A stretch of 64,000 bases of DNA from Luteolibacter sp. LG18 (GTDB lineage: Bacteria; Verrucomicrobiota; Verrucomicrobiia; Verrucomicrobiales; Akkermansiaceae): contig NZ_AP024600.1 of assembly GCF_036322585.1 (NCBI RefSeq), positions 1,550,001 to 1,614,000 of the forward strand, read 5' to 3'. The number at the start of each line of letters is the position of its first letter. The stretch's first letter is position 1. Position numbers and translations under genes: made by a program. Shown one piece after another: positions 1 to 10,630 of the stretch. The notes under the pieces were generated by a model. It was not told the origin of the DNA and did not search any database. It worked only from the letters and a program-made list of their open reading frames with translations.

Positions 1-1998
1 GTTGTTGGTCTGCATCGCGGCCACCTTGGTATCGGCCAGCGCGTAGGGCAGGAACTGGACGTCATCGAGGACACCGCCGAAATACGGGTCGCCGGTGAAC
101 TGGCTCTTGCCGAGGAAATTGGTGGTGGTGCCGAGGTCGACCGGATTGATCGTCATCCCGGTGTTGGTCGCCACCAGCGCGCCGTTCACGAACAGCTTGC
201 CGGTGTTGCCGCTGATGGTGACCGCCACGTGGGTCCAGGTGTTGGTGGGCAGCACCCCGGTGTTGAGCTGCTGCTCGCCGCCACCGTTCTTGATGGCAAA
301 GCGCATGTTGCCGCCGCCGCTCGGAGTGAGGAACATGTAGCTGTCCGTGCCATTGCCGAGATCGAAGATGCGCTGCCAGTTCGCACCTCCATTCCAGTAG
401 ACCCACGCGCCGAAGGTGAAGTCGGTGCTGTCACCGAGGCGGGAGGAAAGTTGCACATGGTCGGCGTTCGCGGCGTTGCCACTGAGCTTCACGCCCTGAC
501 CGTTTTTCCCCGCCGTAAAGGTCGCCTGGCCCTTGAGCATCGCGGCGTGGCCGTAGGCGAAGCTGTCGCTGGCATTGTTCTCGAAACGGTAGCAGGCCGC
601 GGGTAAGGTCGGCACCTCCGGAATCACCTGCGAGTAGGACAGCGACGACGCGTGGTCGCGGTACACCACCCCGGCCGCGGTGAGAGAGCCATCGTCCCAC
701 TTCACCCGCCGCACGTCCTCGACCCAGTTGTAGAGGGCGTAGCGTTCGACGAAGGGCGTGCTCTCCAGCATGTCCATCATCTTGCCCACCGTCGCCGCCT
801 GCTGCGCCGCGGTCGGATCGGGACCGGTGGTCCAGTTCGCGCCGTTGTTGAACTCGGTGACCCAGATCGGGCGCTTCGTGCGGTCGTAGACGTCCTTGAG
901 AAAATTGTAGAACTGGGTGGTCGCTCCATCCGGATCGGAGGCGCTCGAATAACTGCGGTAGTAGTGGACCGCCACGTAGTCGACCCGCAGGTCGCCCGCG
1001 TCCGCCTGGTTCATGAACGATTCCAGCCATGCCACGCCGCCATCGGTGGGCGCGGGCGAGCCGACGCGCAGACCGGTGTTCAGCAGGTCCGGCCACGACC
1101 AGATGGCATCGCCCACGGCGATGTTCGCCTGGTCCGCGGAGTTCGGCTCATTGTAACCGAGCAGGGTGTTCGCCCCGCGTGCCTTCCAGTCCTGGGCCAA
1201 GCTCGGCCAGTAGCGCTGGGCCCGGATCGGCACGTATTCGAGATCGAGCGATGAATTCTGGTCGATGTTCCAATTGTAGTACCAGCCGACGTCCAGGCCG
1301 GACGCGATGGCCCCGCCGATGCCCTTCTTGTTCACCCAGCGCCATGGGAAGATGCGGATGAAGCTGATGGAATCGTTCAACTCGTCCGGCAGCACGCTGA
1401 CCTCGATGTCACCGTCCTGCGCGACGTAGTTCCGGCTCACTCCCGTGCCGTCCGCGTTCTGCGCGACAGTGGCGGTGTAGCCGCGCTTCAGTTTGAACGA
1501 GCTGATGTTGTTCGCGTAAGTCGTCCCGAGATTGCTGTCGGAATACGACGTGTAGGTCGCGAGCGAGGTCGACGAGCCGGTAAAATGGCTGCCGGTGAAG
1601 ACCTGCATCGGCGTGAAGGTCGAGGCCTGCGGGATCACCACCGTGCCATCGCCGTATTGCACGATCCGGCAGTTGGTGTTCAGAACCGCGGCCGCGCCAT
1701 TGACCTTGATCTGGCCCAGATAGGTCGAGCTGACCACCGAGGGCTTGATCGCCGTCATGAAGAACCACGAGTCGGTGGAGTTCAGGTTGATCGTGCAACC
1801 GGACAGCGGGGTCGTCGCGCCGGTGATGCGCAGCTCCGAACGCCCGGTCATGGTCACCGTGGTGTTGGTGAGCGTGGCGTAGCTCTGCGAATCATTGGTC
1901 AGTGTCAGCGTCTGCGCGTGCGCGCTGGCGAGACACAGGGCCGCGAGCAGCCATCCCGCGGCGAAGCGGAGGCGCGGGCACACACGGTCCATCCACCG
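1..1998 (-). CDS. Secreted glycoside hydrolase (Asl1/GH128-like) with LamG domain, 3' end cut by window edge
   Basis: An uninterrupted minus-strand frame runs from about 2061 to base 1. No stop is present, so the C-terminus lies outside the window. No ATG opens it; GTG at 1998 or GTG at 1983 are the candidate starts, and both lead into a signal peptide (CPRLRFAAGWLLAALC, cleaved near AHA-QT). A beta-rich stretch of about 150 residues is followed by a clan-A type glycosidase core. It has GYNEPN, whose Glu at about residue 284 fits the acid/base, and WVTEFNNG, whose Glu at about 382 fits the nucleophile. The C-terminal part is a LamG/concanavalin-like fold (FTFGAWVYWNGG, TWTHVAVT). This arrangement matches Asl1-like glycosidases of the GH128 type that act on beta-1,3-glucans. 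The substrate is inferred. The protein is probably exported to degrade polysaccharide. Confidence 0.72.
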
Positions 1999-2517
1999 GC
2001 CCAGGGCAGGCCGGAAGGGGGTTCCAATCGTCACGGGTTTTCGAGTGGTGGGTTTTCTTTCAGGAGGGGGAAGGGGAAAGCCACGCCAACCGGCCAAGTT
2101 AACCTCCAAACCGGGGGTTCTCAACCGGGGTCGGCGACCGGCTCACGCGCGGCGGCGGCGGACCAGCGACAGGGCGATATCATTGGAACCCGCCACGAGC
2201 GTGGCGAATCCCCACAAGGAGGATTTGAGAAACAGGGAGCGTTGGGAGGGTTTCATGGACGATGCAATGCGCCGGGGGGCACCTCCCGTCGGGTCCACGG
2301 GAAACTCCCAGCCCGTCATTGCAGCCACGGAAAATGGCGTGAAACAAGGGCATTCGGCAAAACCCCCCGATCGGGGGGCTTCGCGGATCACTCAATTTGA
2401 ACGATCTACGACTCACTTGGACGAAGGATTCGCGGCGGATTCCTCCCCTCGCCACGGAAGCCACGGACCCGGTCTTCCCGCTCGATTTCGCTCCGGCGGT
2501 GGGGTACGGATGCGGCC
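1999..2517. other. Gene-free interval between the glycosidase and the DUF1003 gene
   Basis: No convincing gene is present in about 520 bases. Short open frames occur on both strands, but they lack a ribosome binding site or a recognisable product. The only clear structure is a 16-base perfect palindrome at 2363-2378, described separately. The glycosidase (minus) and DUF1003 (plus) genes diverge from here, so their promoters should lie in this interval. Confidence 0.5.
2359..2378 (-). terminator. GC hairpin with short T run on the minus strand
   Basis: CCCCCCGATCGGGGGG (2363-2378) is a perfect palindrome. Read on the minus strand it is followed by four T residues (2362-2359), the layout of a weak intrinsic terminator. 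There is no minus-strand gene directly upstream except the FGE-domain gene ending at 3073, so the role is uncertain. Confidence 0.35.
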
Positions 2518-3063
2518 ATGGAACAAGAATCCACGGCGGCTCCGACGGCGGCGTCCTCCAAGCACGGCCACCTGCGTTTCCATCTGCCGCACGCCCACCT
2601 GGCGGCCACCTTCGGCAACGATTGGTTCGGCCTGAAGGCGGAATCGTTCGCGCGGTTCTTCGGCACGCCGACCTTCCTCATCGGTCAGACGGTGATCGTG
2701 GGCGTGTGGATCGTAGCGAACCTGCTCGGCTGGTCGAAATTCGACGCCTATCCCTTCATCCTGCTCAACCTCGCCTTCAGCTTGCAGGCGGCCTATGCCG
2801 CGCCGCTGATCCTGCTGGCACAAACGCGGCAGGCGGAGCGGGACAAGACGACCTCCGACGCGGACGCGCAGCACCGCGAGGATCTGGCACGCATCTCCGC
2901 CGAGCGCCAGGCGACGGCGGCCGAACAGACCGCCCATCTGCTGGAACTGATGCGCCGCAATACCGAGCTGACGGAATTGACCAAGGCCCTCAGCGAGCGC
3001 ATCGAAACGCTCACCGAGGAAGTACACCGCCACATCCTGGCCACCGAGAGTCCCCAGCGGTAA
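2518..3063 (+). CDS. DUF1003 family membrane protein
   Basis: This 181-residue protein has the DUF1003 layout: a soluble N-terminus, two adjacent transmembrane helices (about residues 53-70 and 78-100, with FFGTPTFLIGQTVIVGVWI and FILLNLAFSLQAAYAAPLIL), then a long charged helix of about 80 residues rich in Glu, Arg and Ala that should form a coiled coil. Family members are inner-membrane proteins of unknown function, sometimes found beside ion transporters. It starts at ATG 2518 and ends 9 bases before the convergent FGE-domain gene. No neighbour suggests a specific role. Confidence 0.85.
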   Translation: MEQESTAAPTAASSKHGHLRFHLPHAHLAATFGNDWFGLKAESFARFFGTPTFLIGQTVIVGVWIVANLLGWSKFDAYPFILLNLAFSLQAAYAAPLILLAQTRQAERDKTTSDADAQHREDLARISAERQATAAEQTAHLLELMRRNTELTELTKALSERIETLTEEVHRHILATESPQR

Positions 3064-3072
3064 CGGCGCGTC

Positions 3073-4569
3073 TCAGCGCGCGTCGGTCGCGAGGCGGAAG
3101 CCGAGATCGGGTCGACGCAGGCCGCGCTCCTCCACCCACTCGCGGGCCTGGGCGCCATTGGCGGGGTTCAGGAACGAACCGCCGATGATCACCCACAGCT
3201 TTTCGCCGAGGGGATTGGCCGGGTTCACCGACTGGCTGCGGGTCCACTCCGCCACCGAGCCGGCCATGCCGAGCAGGCCGTTTGGCGTGCGGTCCGGCGT
3301 CTCGGCGGTGACCGGTAGCCAGTTCGACGGCTTCAGTGTGGCTGGCTGCTGGACGCCCACGCGCAGGGCGGCGAACCATTCCTCCTGGCTCGGCAGGCTG
3401 CCCTGCTTCCACTCGCAGAAGGCGGTGGCATCCCACCAATCGACGCCCACTACCGGGGTGTCCAGGGTGACGGGGCGGCCCTTCCAGGTGCCGTTCGTCT
3501 TGGCCGCGGTGCGGAGGGTTTCCCAATCGTCAGGGAGGTGATCGGTCTTGGTCGCGGGCTGGCCTTCGTGGTCAAAGGTGCGCTCGCGCTTGTCCTTCGC
3601 CAGCAGGGCGAGGGTTTCCAAAAACTCCGCGTACTCGCCGATGGTGACCTCGTGCGAGGCCAGACGGAACGCCCGCAAATCCTCGTCCAGGCCGTCCGGC
3701 GTGGGATGCTTCCCAGCGGGAATGAGCACGGCTCCGGGCAGCGACGCCTTCGGTGGACCGGCGGGCGGCTTCGGCTTCATCACCGACAGGCCGACTCCGG
3801 CCGCCGCGATCACCAGCGCGGCGACCCCGGCAATGGCGGCCACCGGCAGCTTCTTCGGCGCGGGCAGATGGGTGGTCGCCGGACCGGCACCGGCCGCGGG
3901 ATCGGCGAGCTGTTGCTCGATCTGACTGGCGTAAGCGCGGACCTGCTCCCAGGTGAGGGGAATCTCCAGCCCCTCGCCGCGCATCCACGCCAGCAGCGTG
4001 AGCATGCGCGAGGCCCCGGGGTGGCCATCCGCCACCAGCGGCACCAGGCGTTCGCCGAGGTTGACGATGTCCTGCACGGATCGCTCCGGCTCGCGCTCGC
4101 CAGCAACGGCGAGGTTCACCAGACGCACCACGCCGCTGTCTTCCAAGTGGATGTCCTCCGGATCGAGCTGGGCGGTGGCCTGGCCGCGGGATTCGAGATA
4201 CAGGTTCGCCTCCGCGACACGGCGGACGGCATGGGCCAACTCGGACGGGCGCATCGCCTCGGTGGCGTGGAGGCGCTCTTCCAAGGTGGCACCAGCCAGT
4301 TTCTCGCGGGCGAAAAAGCAGTGCTCGTCCTTCGCCACAGCCTCGTACACCGAACCGATCAGCGGGTGGTCCATCGCAGCCTTCGAGCGGATGTCCGCCA
4401 GGAACGACTCGCGGGCCTCCTCGGCCTCCGGACGGAGTTCATCGACGAGGACATTGCGGCGCACGGAAACCTGCTCCGCCAGCCACGTGCGGGTCAGAGG
4501 GCCTTCCGCCAGGAGTTCGATGAGCCGGTAATCGCCTAACAGGGTGGGTGCGTCGGAAGGGGAATCCAT
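3073..4569 (-). CDS. Pseudokinase-transmembrane-FGE/SUMF1 domain protein
   Basis: The roughly 498-residue protein has three parts. Residues 12-215 follow a Ser/Thr kinase-like layout, but the catalytic residues are gone: the VAIK lysine is Asp (VLVDELRP), the HRD loop reads QLDPEDIHL and no DFG is seen. One transmembrane helix spans about 243-264. Residues 280-498 form a formylglycine-generating-enzyme/SUMF1-like domain (LASHEVTIGEYAEFLE, PVVGVDWWDATAFCEW, GGSFLNPANG, LGFRLATD). In Verrucomicrobia such proteins usually act as membrane-bound sensors or binding proteins, with the FGE domain outside the cytoplasm. ATG 4569 is chosen. A TTG at 4590, whose bases overlap the upstream stop codon, is the alternative and would indicate translational coupling to the TPR gene. 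Confidence 0.8.
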   Translation of the reverse strand: MDSPSDAPTLLGDYRLIELLAEGPLTRTWLAEQVSVRRNVLVDELRPEAEEARESFLADIRSKAAMDHPLIGSVYEAVAKDEHCFFAREKLAGATLEERLHATEAMRPSELAHAVRRVAEANLYLESRGQATAQLDPEDIHLEDSGVVRLVNLAVAGEREPERSVQDIVNLGERLVPLVADGHPGASRMLTLLAWMRGEGLEIPLTWEQVRAYASQIEQQLADPAAGAGPATTHLPAPKKLPVAAIAGVAALVIAAAGVGLSVMKPKPPAGPPKASLPGAVLIPAGKHPTPDGLDEDLRAFRLASHEVTIGEYAEFLETLALLAKDKRERTFDHEGQPATKTDHLPDDWETLRTAAKTNGTWKGRPVTLDTPVVGVDWWDATAFCEWKQGSLPSQEEWFAALRVGVQQPATLKPSNWLPVTAETPDRTPNGLLGMAGSVAEWTRSQSVNPANPLGEKLWVIIGGSFLNPANGAQAREWVEERGLRRPDLGFRLATDAR

Positions 4570-4586
4570 GCGAAAGGGTGAAGCGC

Positions 4587-5771
4587 TCAATGGGAAGGCA
4601 GCGGCAGCAAGGGCGCGCCGGGATTGAAGTCCCGGGGCAGCTCCTCCTTGTTGAGGAACTCGGGCGGCACATCGCCGGGGCCGGGCAGGCCGTTCGGCTG
4701 CTGCTGCGGTTGTTGCGGCTGCTGGACCTGCTGGTTGCGGGCGGCCAGGTCGCGCGGCCAGGCCTGCACGTCGATGAGCTCGTTCTTGTAGTTCAGCTCC
4801 ACCGATTGGCCATAGTAGGCGCGGTGGCCGAAGAGGTGCTCGTCCTGCTCATCCTGGCGCGGGATGATGTAGGTCACGCGCAGCAGTTCCTCGCCGCCGG
4901 CCCAATCGATCGGCAGGCTGGCCCACTCGGTCTTCACGACGCTGGTGTCGCGGGCCGGGACCACTTCCTTGCCCTTCAGCGAATCGTAGAAGAGCACCTT
5001 CACGAAGAAATCTTCCGCCGCCACGCTGGTGCCGGGCGCGGCCTGGACCGGGATGGTGAGCACCACGCGCTCACCGTCCTGGTATTCCGCGTCCTTGAAG
5101 ATCCGGGTGCGGCCGAGCACCAGCTTGCCGCGGACGTCCGGCTCCTGGATGCCATCGCGGAGCTTACCGGCGGCCATTTCATAAAGCGTGCCAGCCTTCG
5201 AAGCCCCCATGCGGAAGACATTCTCGTAGTGCTCGGAGGCCTTGTCGTAGACGCCCATCGCCTCGTGGACGAGACCCAGCTCGTATTCCACGTTCGGTTC
5301 GTCGGGCGATTTCCGGGCGGCTTCCTCAAGCTTGATGATGGCGGCCCCCATGTCCTCGGCCACGCGGGCCTTGCGGGCCTCGGTGACGAGGCGCTCGACC
5401 ACCGGATCCGCGATCGGCGGGGTGGCCACCGGCGTGGGGGCAGGCCCCACCGGCGCGACGGGAAGAGGGTTCGCCGGCGGTTTTGCGACCACGCCGGAAT
5501 TGTCCGAGTCGGTCGGCAGCGTGGCCGAAATGGCCGAAATGGCCGGAATCCCCGGGCGGACGGCGGGATCGACCGCGGCCGGCACCGGAACGGCCACGAT
5601 CTTCGGCACCTCGACGATCTTCTCGACGATCCGGACCGGGCGGTTCGTCTCCAGGCGGGCAGCCAACGCCACGGCGGCGCTCATCACCTCCGCGAACGCG
5701 ATGACCCCGATCGTCCAGCAGGAGATGCGGAACGCGGTGAAACGGTGAGCGGAAGCGGAATGGCCTGCCAT
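4587..5771 (-). CDS. Membrane-anchored TPR-containing protein of unknown function
   Basis: This protein of about 394 residues has one N-terminal transmembrane segment (RISCWTIGVIAFAEVMSAAV), a proline/valine-rich linker of about 80 residues, and a tetratricopeptide-like helical repeat at about 125-190 (AAIIKLEEAARKSPDEPNVE, ELGLVHEAMGVYDKASEHYE). A beta-rich domain follows (about 200-340), then a Gln/Pro-rich tail. ATG 5771 is preferred to the in-frame TTG at 5807, because it directly precedes the membrane anchor. The stop codon abuts the following pseudokinase/FGE gene, so the two are probably one operon and may work together in the envelope. The beta-rich part was not recognised. Confidence 0.8.
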   Translation of the reverse strand: MAGHSASAHRFTAFRISCWTIGVIAFAEVMSAAVALAARLETNRPVRIVEKIVEVPKIVAVPVPAAVDPAVRPGIPAISAISATLPTDSDNSGVVAKPPANPLPVAPVGPAPTPVATPPIADPVVERLVTEARKARVAEDMGAAIIKLEEAARKSPDEPNVEYELGLVHEAMGVYDKASEHYENVFRMGASKAGTLYEMAAGKLRDGIQEPDVRGKLVLGRTRIFKDAEYQDGERVVLTIPVQAAPGTSVAAEDFFVKVLFYDSLKGKEVVPARDTSVVKTEWASLPIDWAGGEELLRVTYIIPRQDEQDEHLFGHRAYYGQSVELNYKNELIDVQAWPRDLAARNQQVQQPQQPQQQPNGLPGPGDVPPEFLNKEELPRDFNPGAPLLPLPSH

Positions 5772-5870
5772 TCTTTGGACACTGGTGAATCCACCGCGGG
5801 GTGTCAATCCAGCGGGGTGGTTGTTAGCAGGGGGATACGTGGAATCCGTCCGGTGGATTCCACGATCGGT

Positions 5871-6134
5871 CTACCCGAAGAAAAGTCCCCCAAGCCCCAG
5901 AATGGCGACGCCCAAGGCCACCTGGCACCATCTCAGCGCCCGCTTCGCCCCGGCATCACCCTCCTGCGCCAATTCGGCGCAGCGGGACAAATCCGCGAAG
6001 ATGACGCTGAAAAACGAGGTCGAGAAATTCCCCTGCCGTCCGGTCACCGGACGAACGAGCCAGAGCCAAGACAAGACCAGCATCGCGAGCCCGATGGGGA
6101 CCAGGAGGAATGCGCCGGACTGCATGCCGGGCAT
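5871..6134 (-). CDS. Small two-helix membrane protein
   Basis: The product has 87 residues and two predicted membrane helices: GAFLLVPIGLAMLVLSWLWL near the N-terminus and VALGVAILGLGGLFFG at the very C-terminus. About 35 polar residues lie between them. ATG 6134 or ATG 6125 could start it. It lies between the glycolate-oxidase-type gene and the TPR gene on the same strand. No family is recognised. It is considered real because of the clean hydrophobic profile and the lack of any competing gene. Confidence 0.6.
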   Translation of the reverse strand: MPGMQSGAFLLVPIGLAMLVLSWLWLVRPVTGRQGNFSTSFFSVIFADLSRCAELAQEGDAGAKRALRWCQVALGVAILGLGGLFFG

Positions 6135-6173
6135 TTTCGCACGCCCGGCATGGTTTTCAATCCAACGGATTCC

Positions 6174-7778
<1,605 letters not shown>

Positions 7779-7781
7779 GCC

Positions 7782-9488
7782 TCAAAGGACGCTGTGGGCC
7801 GGTGTCTGGTCAATCACCGGTTGCGCCGCCGAGGCGTAAATTTTCGTGTAGTACTCGCCCGCCATCCGGTCGGAGTCGAAGAAAGGCACGACCTCGTTCA
7901 TTGAGCGCAGCATCATCCGCGCCCAGCCTTCCGGATCGTCGTAGTAGAGCGGCAGCGCCTTTTCCTCCATCTGCTCGTAGAAGCCGAGGAGATCGTGGCG
8001 GTCCCGGGACTCCGGCGAGAGCGAGGGATCGGCCGGCGGGATGATGAAGCTGTTCGTGCCGGAGAAGTCCGCGAACTCGCAAACCCAGCCATCGTAGGTG
8101 GAAAGGTTCAGCGCGCCGTTCATGGCGGCGGTCATGCCGGAGGTGCCGGACGCCTCGCGGGTGACCACCGGGTTGTTCAGCCAGATGTCCGCGCCGTTCT
8201 TGAGGAAACGGGACAGCTCGAGCTCGTAGCCGACGAGCACCGCCGCGTTCGGGTGGTGGCGGCAGAGGCCGGCGAGCTTGTTGAAGGTCTCGATCGCGCC
8301 GAAGTCGAAGGGGAACGGCTTGCCGGCCCAGATGACCTGCACCGGGCGCTGGGTGTTCGAAAGCAGCTCGCGGAACAGGCGGATGTCCCGGGTGATGAGG
8401 TCCGGGCGCTTGTAGCCGGCGAAACGGCGCGCCCACACGATGGTCAGCACGTCCGGGCGGAAGATCTTGCCAGTCTGGTCGGCAACCACCCGGAACAGGC
8501 GCTCCTTCAGCTCGCGCTTGCGGTTGCGGAGCAACTCGGTGTCGCCATGGACACGCGCGGCTTCCAGACCGTGGTCCGCCCAGTATTTCTTGTTCTGGGC
8601 GTTGGTGACGTGGGTGATCGGGCAGAGGCCCTTGTGGCTCTTCCACATCTGGCGGGACACCTCGCCGTGGAGCTTCGAGACGCCATTGGCCACGTGCGCA
8701 AGGCGCAGCGCGGCCAGCGAGTGGTTGAACACCTCGCCCTCGATGCCGGTGATCTTGCGGACCTCGGCCTCCGGCACGCTGCCGAAGAAGGTGAAATCGT
8801 TCAGCAGCTTGAAGTCGTGCTTCTCGTTGCCCGCCTCTTCCGGCGTGTGGGTGGTGAAGACGAGGCGCTTCCGCACCTCTTCCACGCTGCGGTGCTTCTC
8901 ATACAGGCGGAAGGCCGCGGACAGCCCGTGGGCCTCGTTGAGGTGCCAGATCTCGGGATCGACGCCGAGTTCCTCCATCAACCGGGCACCGCCCGCGCCG
9001 AGGATCGTGTACTGGGCGATGCGGCGCAGCGGGTCGTTGTCGTAGAGGCGGTGGGTGATCGCGCGGGACAGCGGATCGTTCTCCTCCACGTCCGTGCTCA
9101 GGAAGAACATCGGCACCGTGGAGAAGGTCTCACCCGGCAGGTAGAGCGCCTTCACCCACACCGGATGGCCGTGGATCGGCACGGTGAAACGAATGCCGGT
9201 GTCCCGGAGGAACGCGTACTCGTTCTTCCGGAACTGGACCGCCATCTCGCCCTCGTCACCGCGGGTCTGGTTGTAGTAACCGTAGGACCAATAGATCCCC
9301 ACGCCGCACAGGTTCTGCTTCAGCGCCGCCGCCGATTTCATGTGCGAGCCCGCCAGGAACCCGAGCCCGCCCGAGTAGATCTTGAAGCTCTGGTCGAGGG
9401 CGAATTCGCAGGAGAAATACACCGCGCTCTTCGAATACTCGGGAGCGATCTCATACGAATGGGCGAACGGTTTCGGAAGGAAGGACAT
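7782..9488 (-). CDS. glgP: Alpha-glucan (glycogen) phosphorylase, short form
   Basis: This 568-residue enzyme of glycosyltransferase family 35 cleaves alpha-1,4-glucan with phosphate to give glucose-1-phosphate. Visible motifs are YFSCEFAL, YSGGLGFLAGSHMKSA, HLNEAHGLSA, FTTHTPEEAGNEKHDF, FAGYKRPDLI and EASGTSGMTAAMNGALNLST; the last is the PLP/glucan site region. The length and opening match the alternative short phosphorylase family rather than the 800-residue classical enzyme. It is transcribed before the FAD oxidase gene with a 3-base gap. No glgA, glgB or glgC is in the window. Confidence 0.92.
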   Translation of the reverse strand: MSFLPKPFAHSYEIAPEYSKSAVYFSCEFALDQSFKIYSGGLGFLAGSHMKSAAALKQNLCGVGIYWSYGYYNQTRGDEGEMAVQFRKNEYAFLRDTGIRFTVPIHGHPVWVKALYLPGETFSTVPMFFLSTDVEENDPLSRAITHRLYDNDPLRRIAQYTILGAGGARLMEELGVDPEIWHLNEAHGLSAAFRLYEKHRSVEEVRKRLVFTTHTPEEAGNEKHDFKLLNDFTFFGSVPEAEVRKITGIEGEVFNHSLAALRLAHVANGVSKLHGEVSRQMWKSHKGLCPITHVTNAQNKKYWADHGLEAARVHGDTELLRNRKRELKERLFRVVADQTGKIFRPDVLTIVWARRFAGYKRPDLITRDIRLFRELLSNTQRPVQVIWAGKPFPFDFGAIETFNKLAGLCRHHPNAAVLVGYELELSRFLKNGADIWLNNPVVTREASGTSGMTAAMNGALNLSTYDGWVCEFADFSGTNSFIIPPADPSLSPESRDRHDLLGFYEQMEEKALPLYYDDPEGWARMMLRSMNEVVPFFDSDRMAGEYYTKIYASAAQPVIDQTPAHSVL

Positions 9489-9536
9489 GCAGCGAGGGGA
9501 TGGTGTGTGGGGAGCAGGCGGTCACCCGCCTTCGGG

Positions 9537-10562
9537 TCACGTCCAATCCAGCACCACCTTGCCGGATTGGCCGGACATCATGGTCTCGAAGCCTTTCGCG
9601 TACTCAGTGTAGTGGAATCGATGCGTGATCACAGGCGAAATGTCCAAACCGGCACGAATCATGCTGCTCATTTTGTACCAAGTTTCGAACATTTCCCGAC
9701 CGTAAATGCCCTTGAGGATCAGGCCCTTGAAAATGACCTTGTCCCAATCGATGGCGATTTTTTCCGGGAAGATGCCGAGCAGCGAGACCTTGGCGCCGTT
9801 GGAGGTGTGTTGAAGGATGTCATTGAGGCCGGACGGGTGGCCGGACATTTCCAGCGCCACGTCGAAGCCTTCCTTCATCCCGAGCTCCTTCTTCACGTCT
9901 TCCAAGGTTTCATTGGCGACGTTCACGACACGCGTGGCGCCAAGTTTCTTGGCGAGCTCGAGGCGGTAGGGGTTCACGTCGGTGACGACCACGTGGCGGG
10001 CGCCGGCGAACTTCGCCACGGCGGCGGCCATGCAGCCGATCGGACCGGCGCCGGTGATCAGCACGTCCTCCGCCACCATGTCCCAGGACAGGGCGGTGTG
10101 GACGGCGTTGCCGAGCGGGTCGAAGGTCGAGATGACTTCCTCCGGGATGGAGGGGTCGACCTTGTAGACGTTGGTGTAGGGGATGGAGAGGTATTCGGCG
10201 AAGGCACCGGGACGGTTCACGCCCACGCCGAGCGTGTTCGGGCAGAGGTGGCGGCGGCCCGCCAGGCAATTGCGGCAGCGGCCGCAGACGATGTGGCCTT
10301 CACCGGAGACGAGCTCGCCCGGGACCACGTCGGTGACGCCGGAGCCCACGGCCTCGACGACGCCGCAGAACTCGTGGCCGACATGCATCGGCACGGGAAT
10401 GGTGCGCTGGGCCCACTTGTCCCATTTCCAGATGTGGACGTCCGTGCCGCAGATCGATGTCTTGCGGATTTTGATGAGCACGTCCTTCGGACCCACTTCG
10501 GGTTCCGGGACGTCCTGGAGCCACAAGCCCTCTTCCGCCTTTGCCTTGACCAATGCTTTCAT
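9537..10562 (-). CDS. tdh: L-threonine 3-dehydrogenase
   Basis: This 341-residue zinc-dependent medium-chain dehydrogenase oxidises threonine to 2-amino-3-ketobutyrate. Motifs include the catalytic zinc region [15 protein letters not shown] and [10 protein letters not shown], four structural-zinc cysteines in [15 protein letters not shown], and the Rossmann motif [10 protein letters not shown]. The length equals the usual Tdh length. Its normal partner, 2-amino-3-ketobutyrate CoA ligase (kbl), is not adjacent or elsewhere in the window. ATG 10562 is the only sensible start. Confidence 0.93.
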   Translation of the reverse strand: MKALVKAKAEEGLWLQDVPEPEVGPKDVLIKIRKTSICGTDVHIWKWDKWAQRTIPVPMHVGHEFCGVVEAVGSGVTDVVPGELVSGEGHIVCGRCRNCLAGRRHLCPNTLGVGVNRPGAFAEYLSIPYTNVYKVDPSIPEEVISTFDPLGNAVHTALSWDMVAEDVLITGAGPIGCMAAAVAKFAGARHVVVTDVNPYRLELAKKLGATRVVNVANETLEDVKKELGMKEGFDVALEMSGHPSGLNDILQHTSNGAKVSLLGIFPEKIAIDWDKVIFKGLILKGIYGREMFETWYKMSSMIRAGLDISPVITHRFHYTEYAKGFETMMSGQSGKVVLDWT

Positions 10563-10630
10563 AAGTTACGCGGGGGATGGTGCATGGGCCGGGCCACGGG
10601 GCCACGAAAATCTTCCGCAGCATGCGGGAC

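Noticed and set aside
2143-2391. 82-residue minus-strand open frame in the left gap
   Set aside because: No ribosome binding site, no recognisable family, and it overlaps the palindrome at 2363-2378; probably chance.
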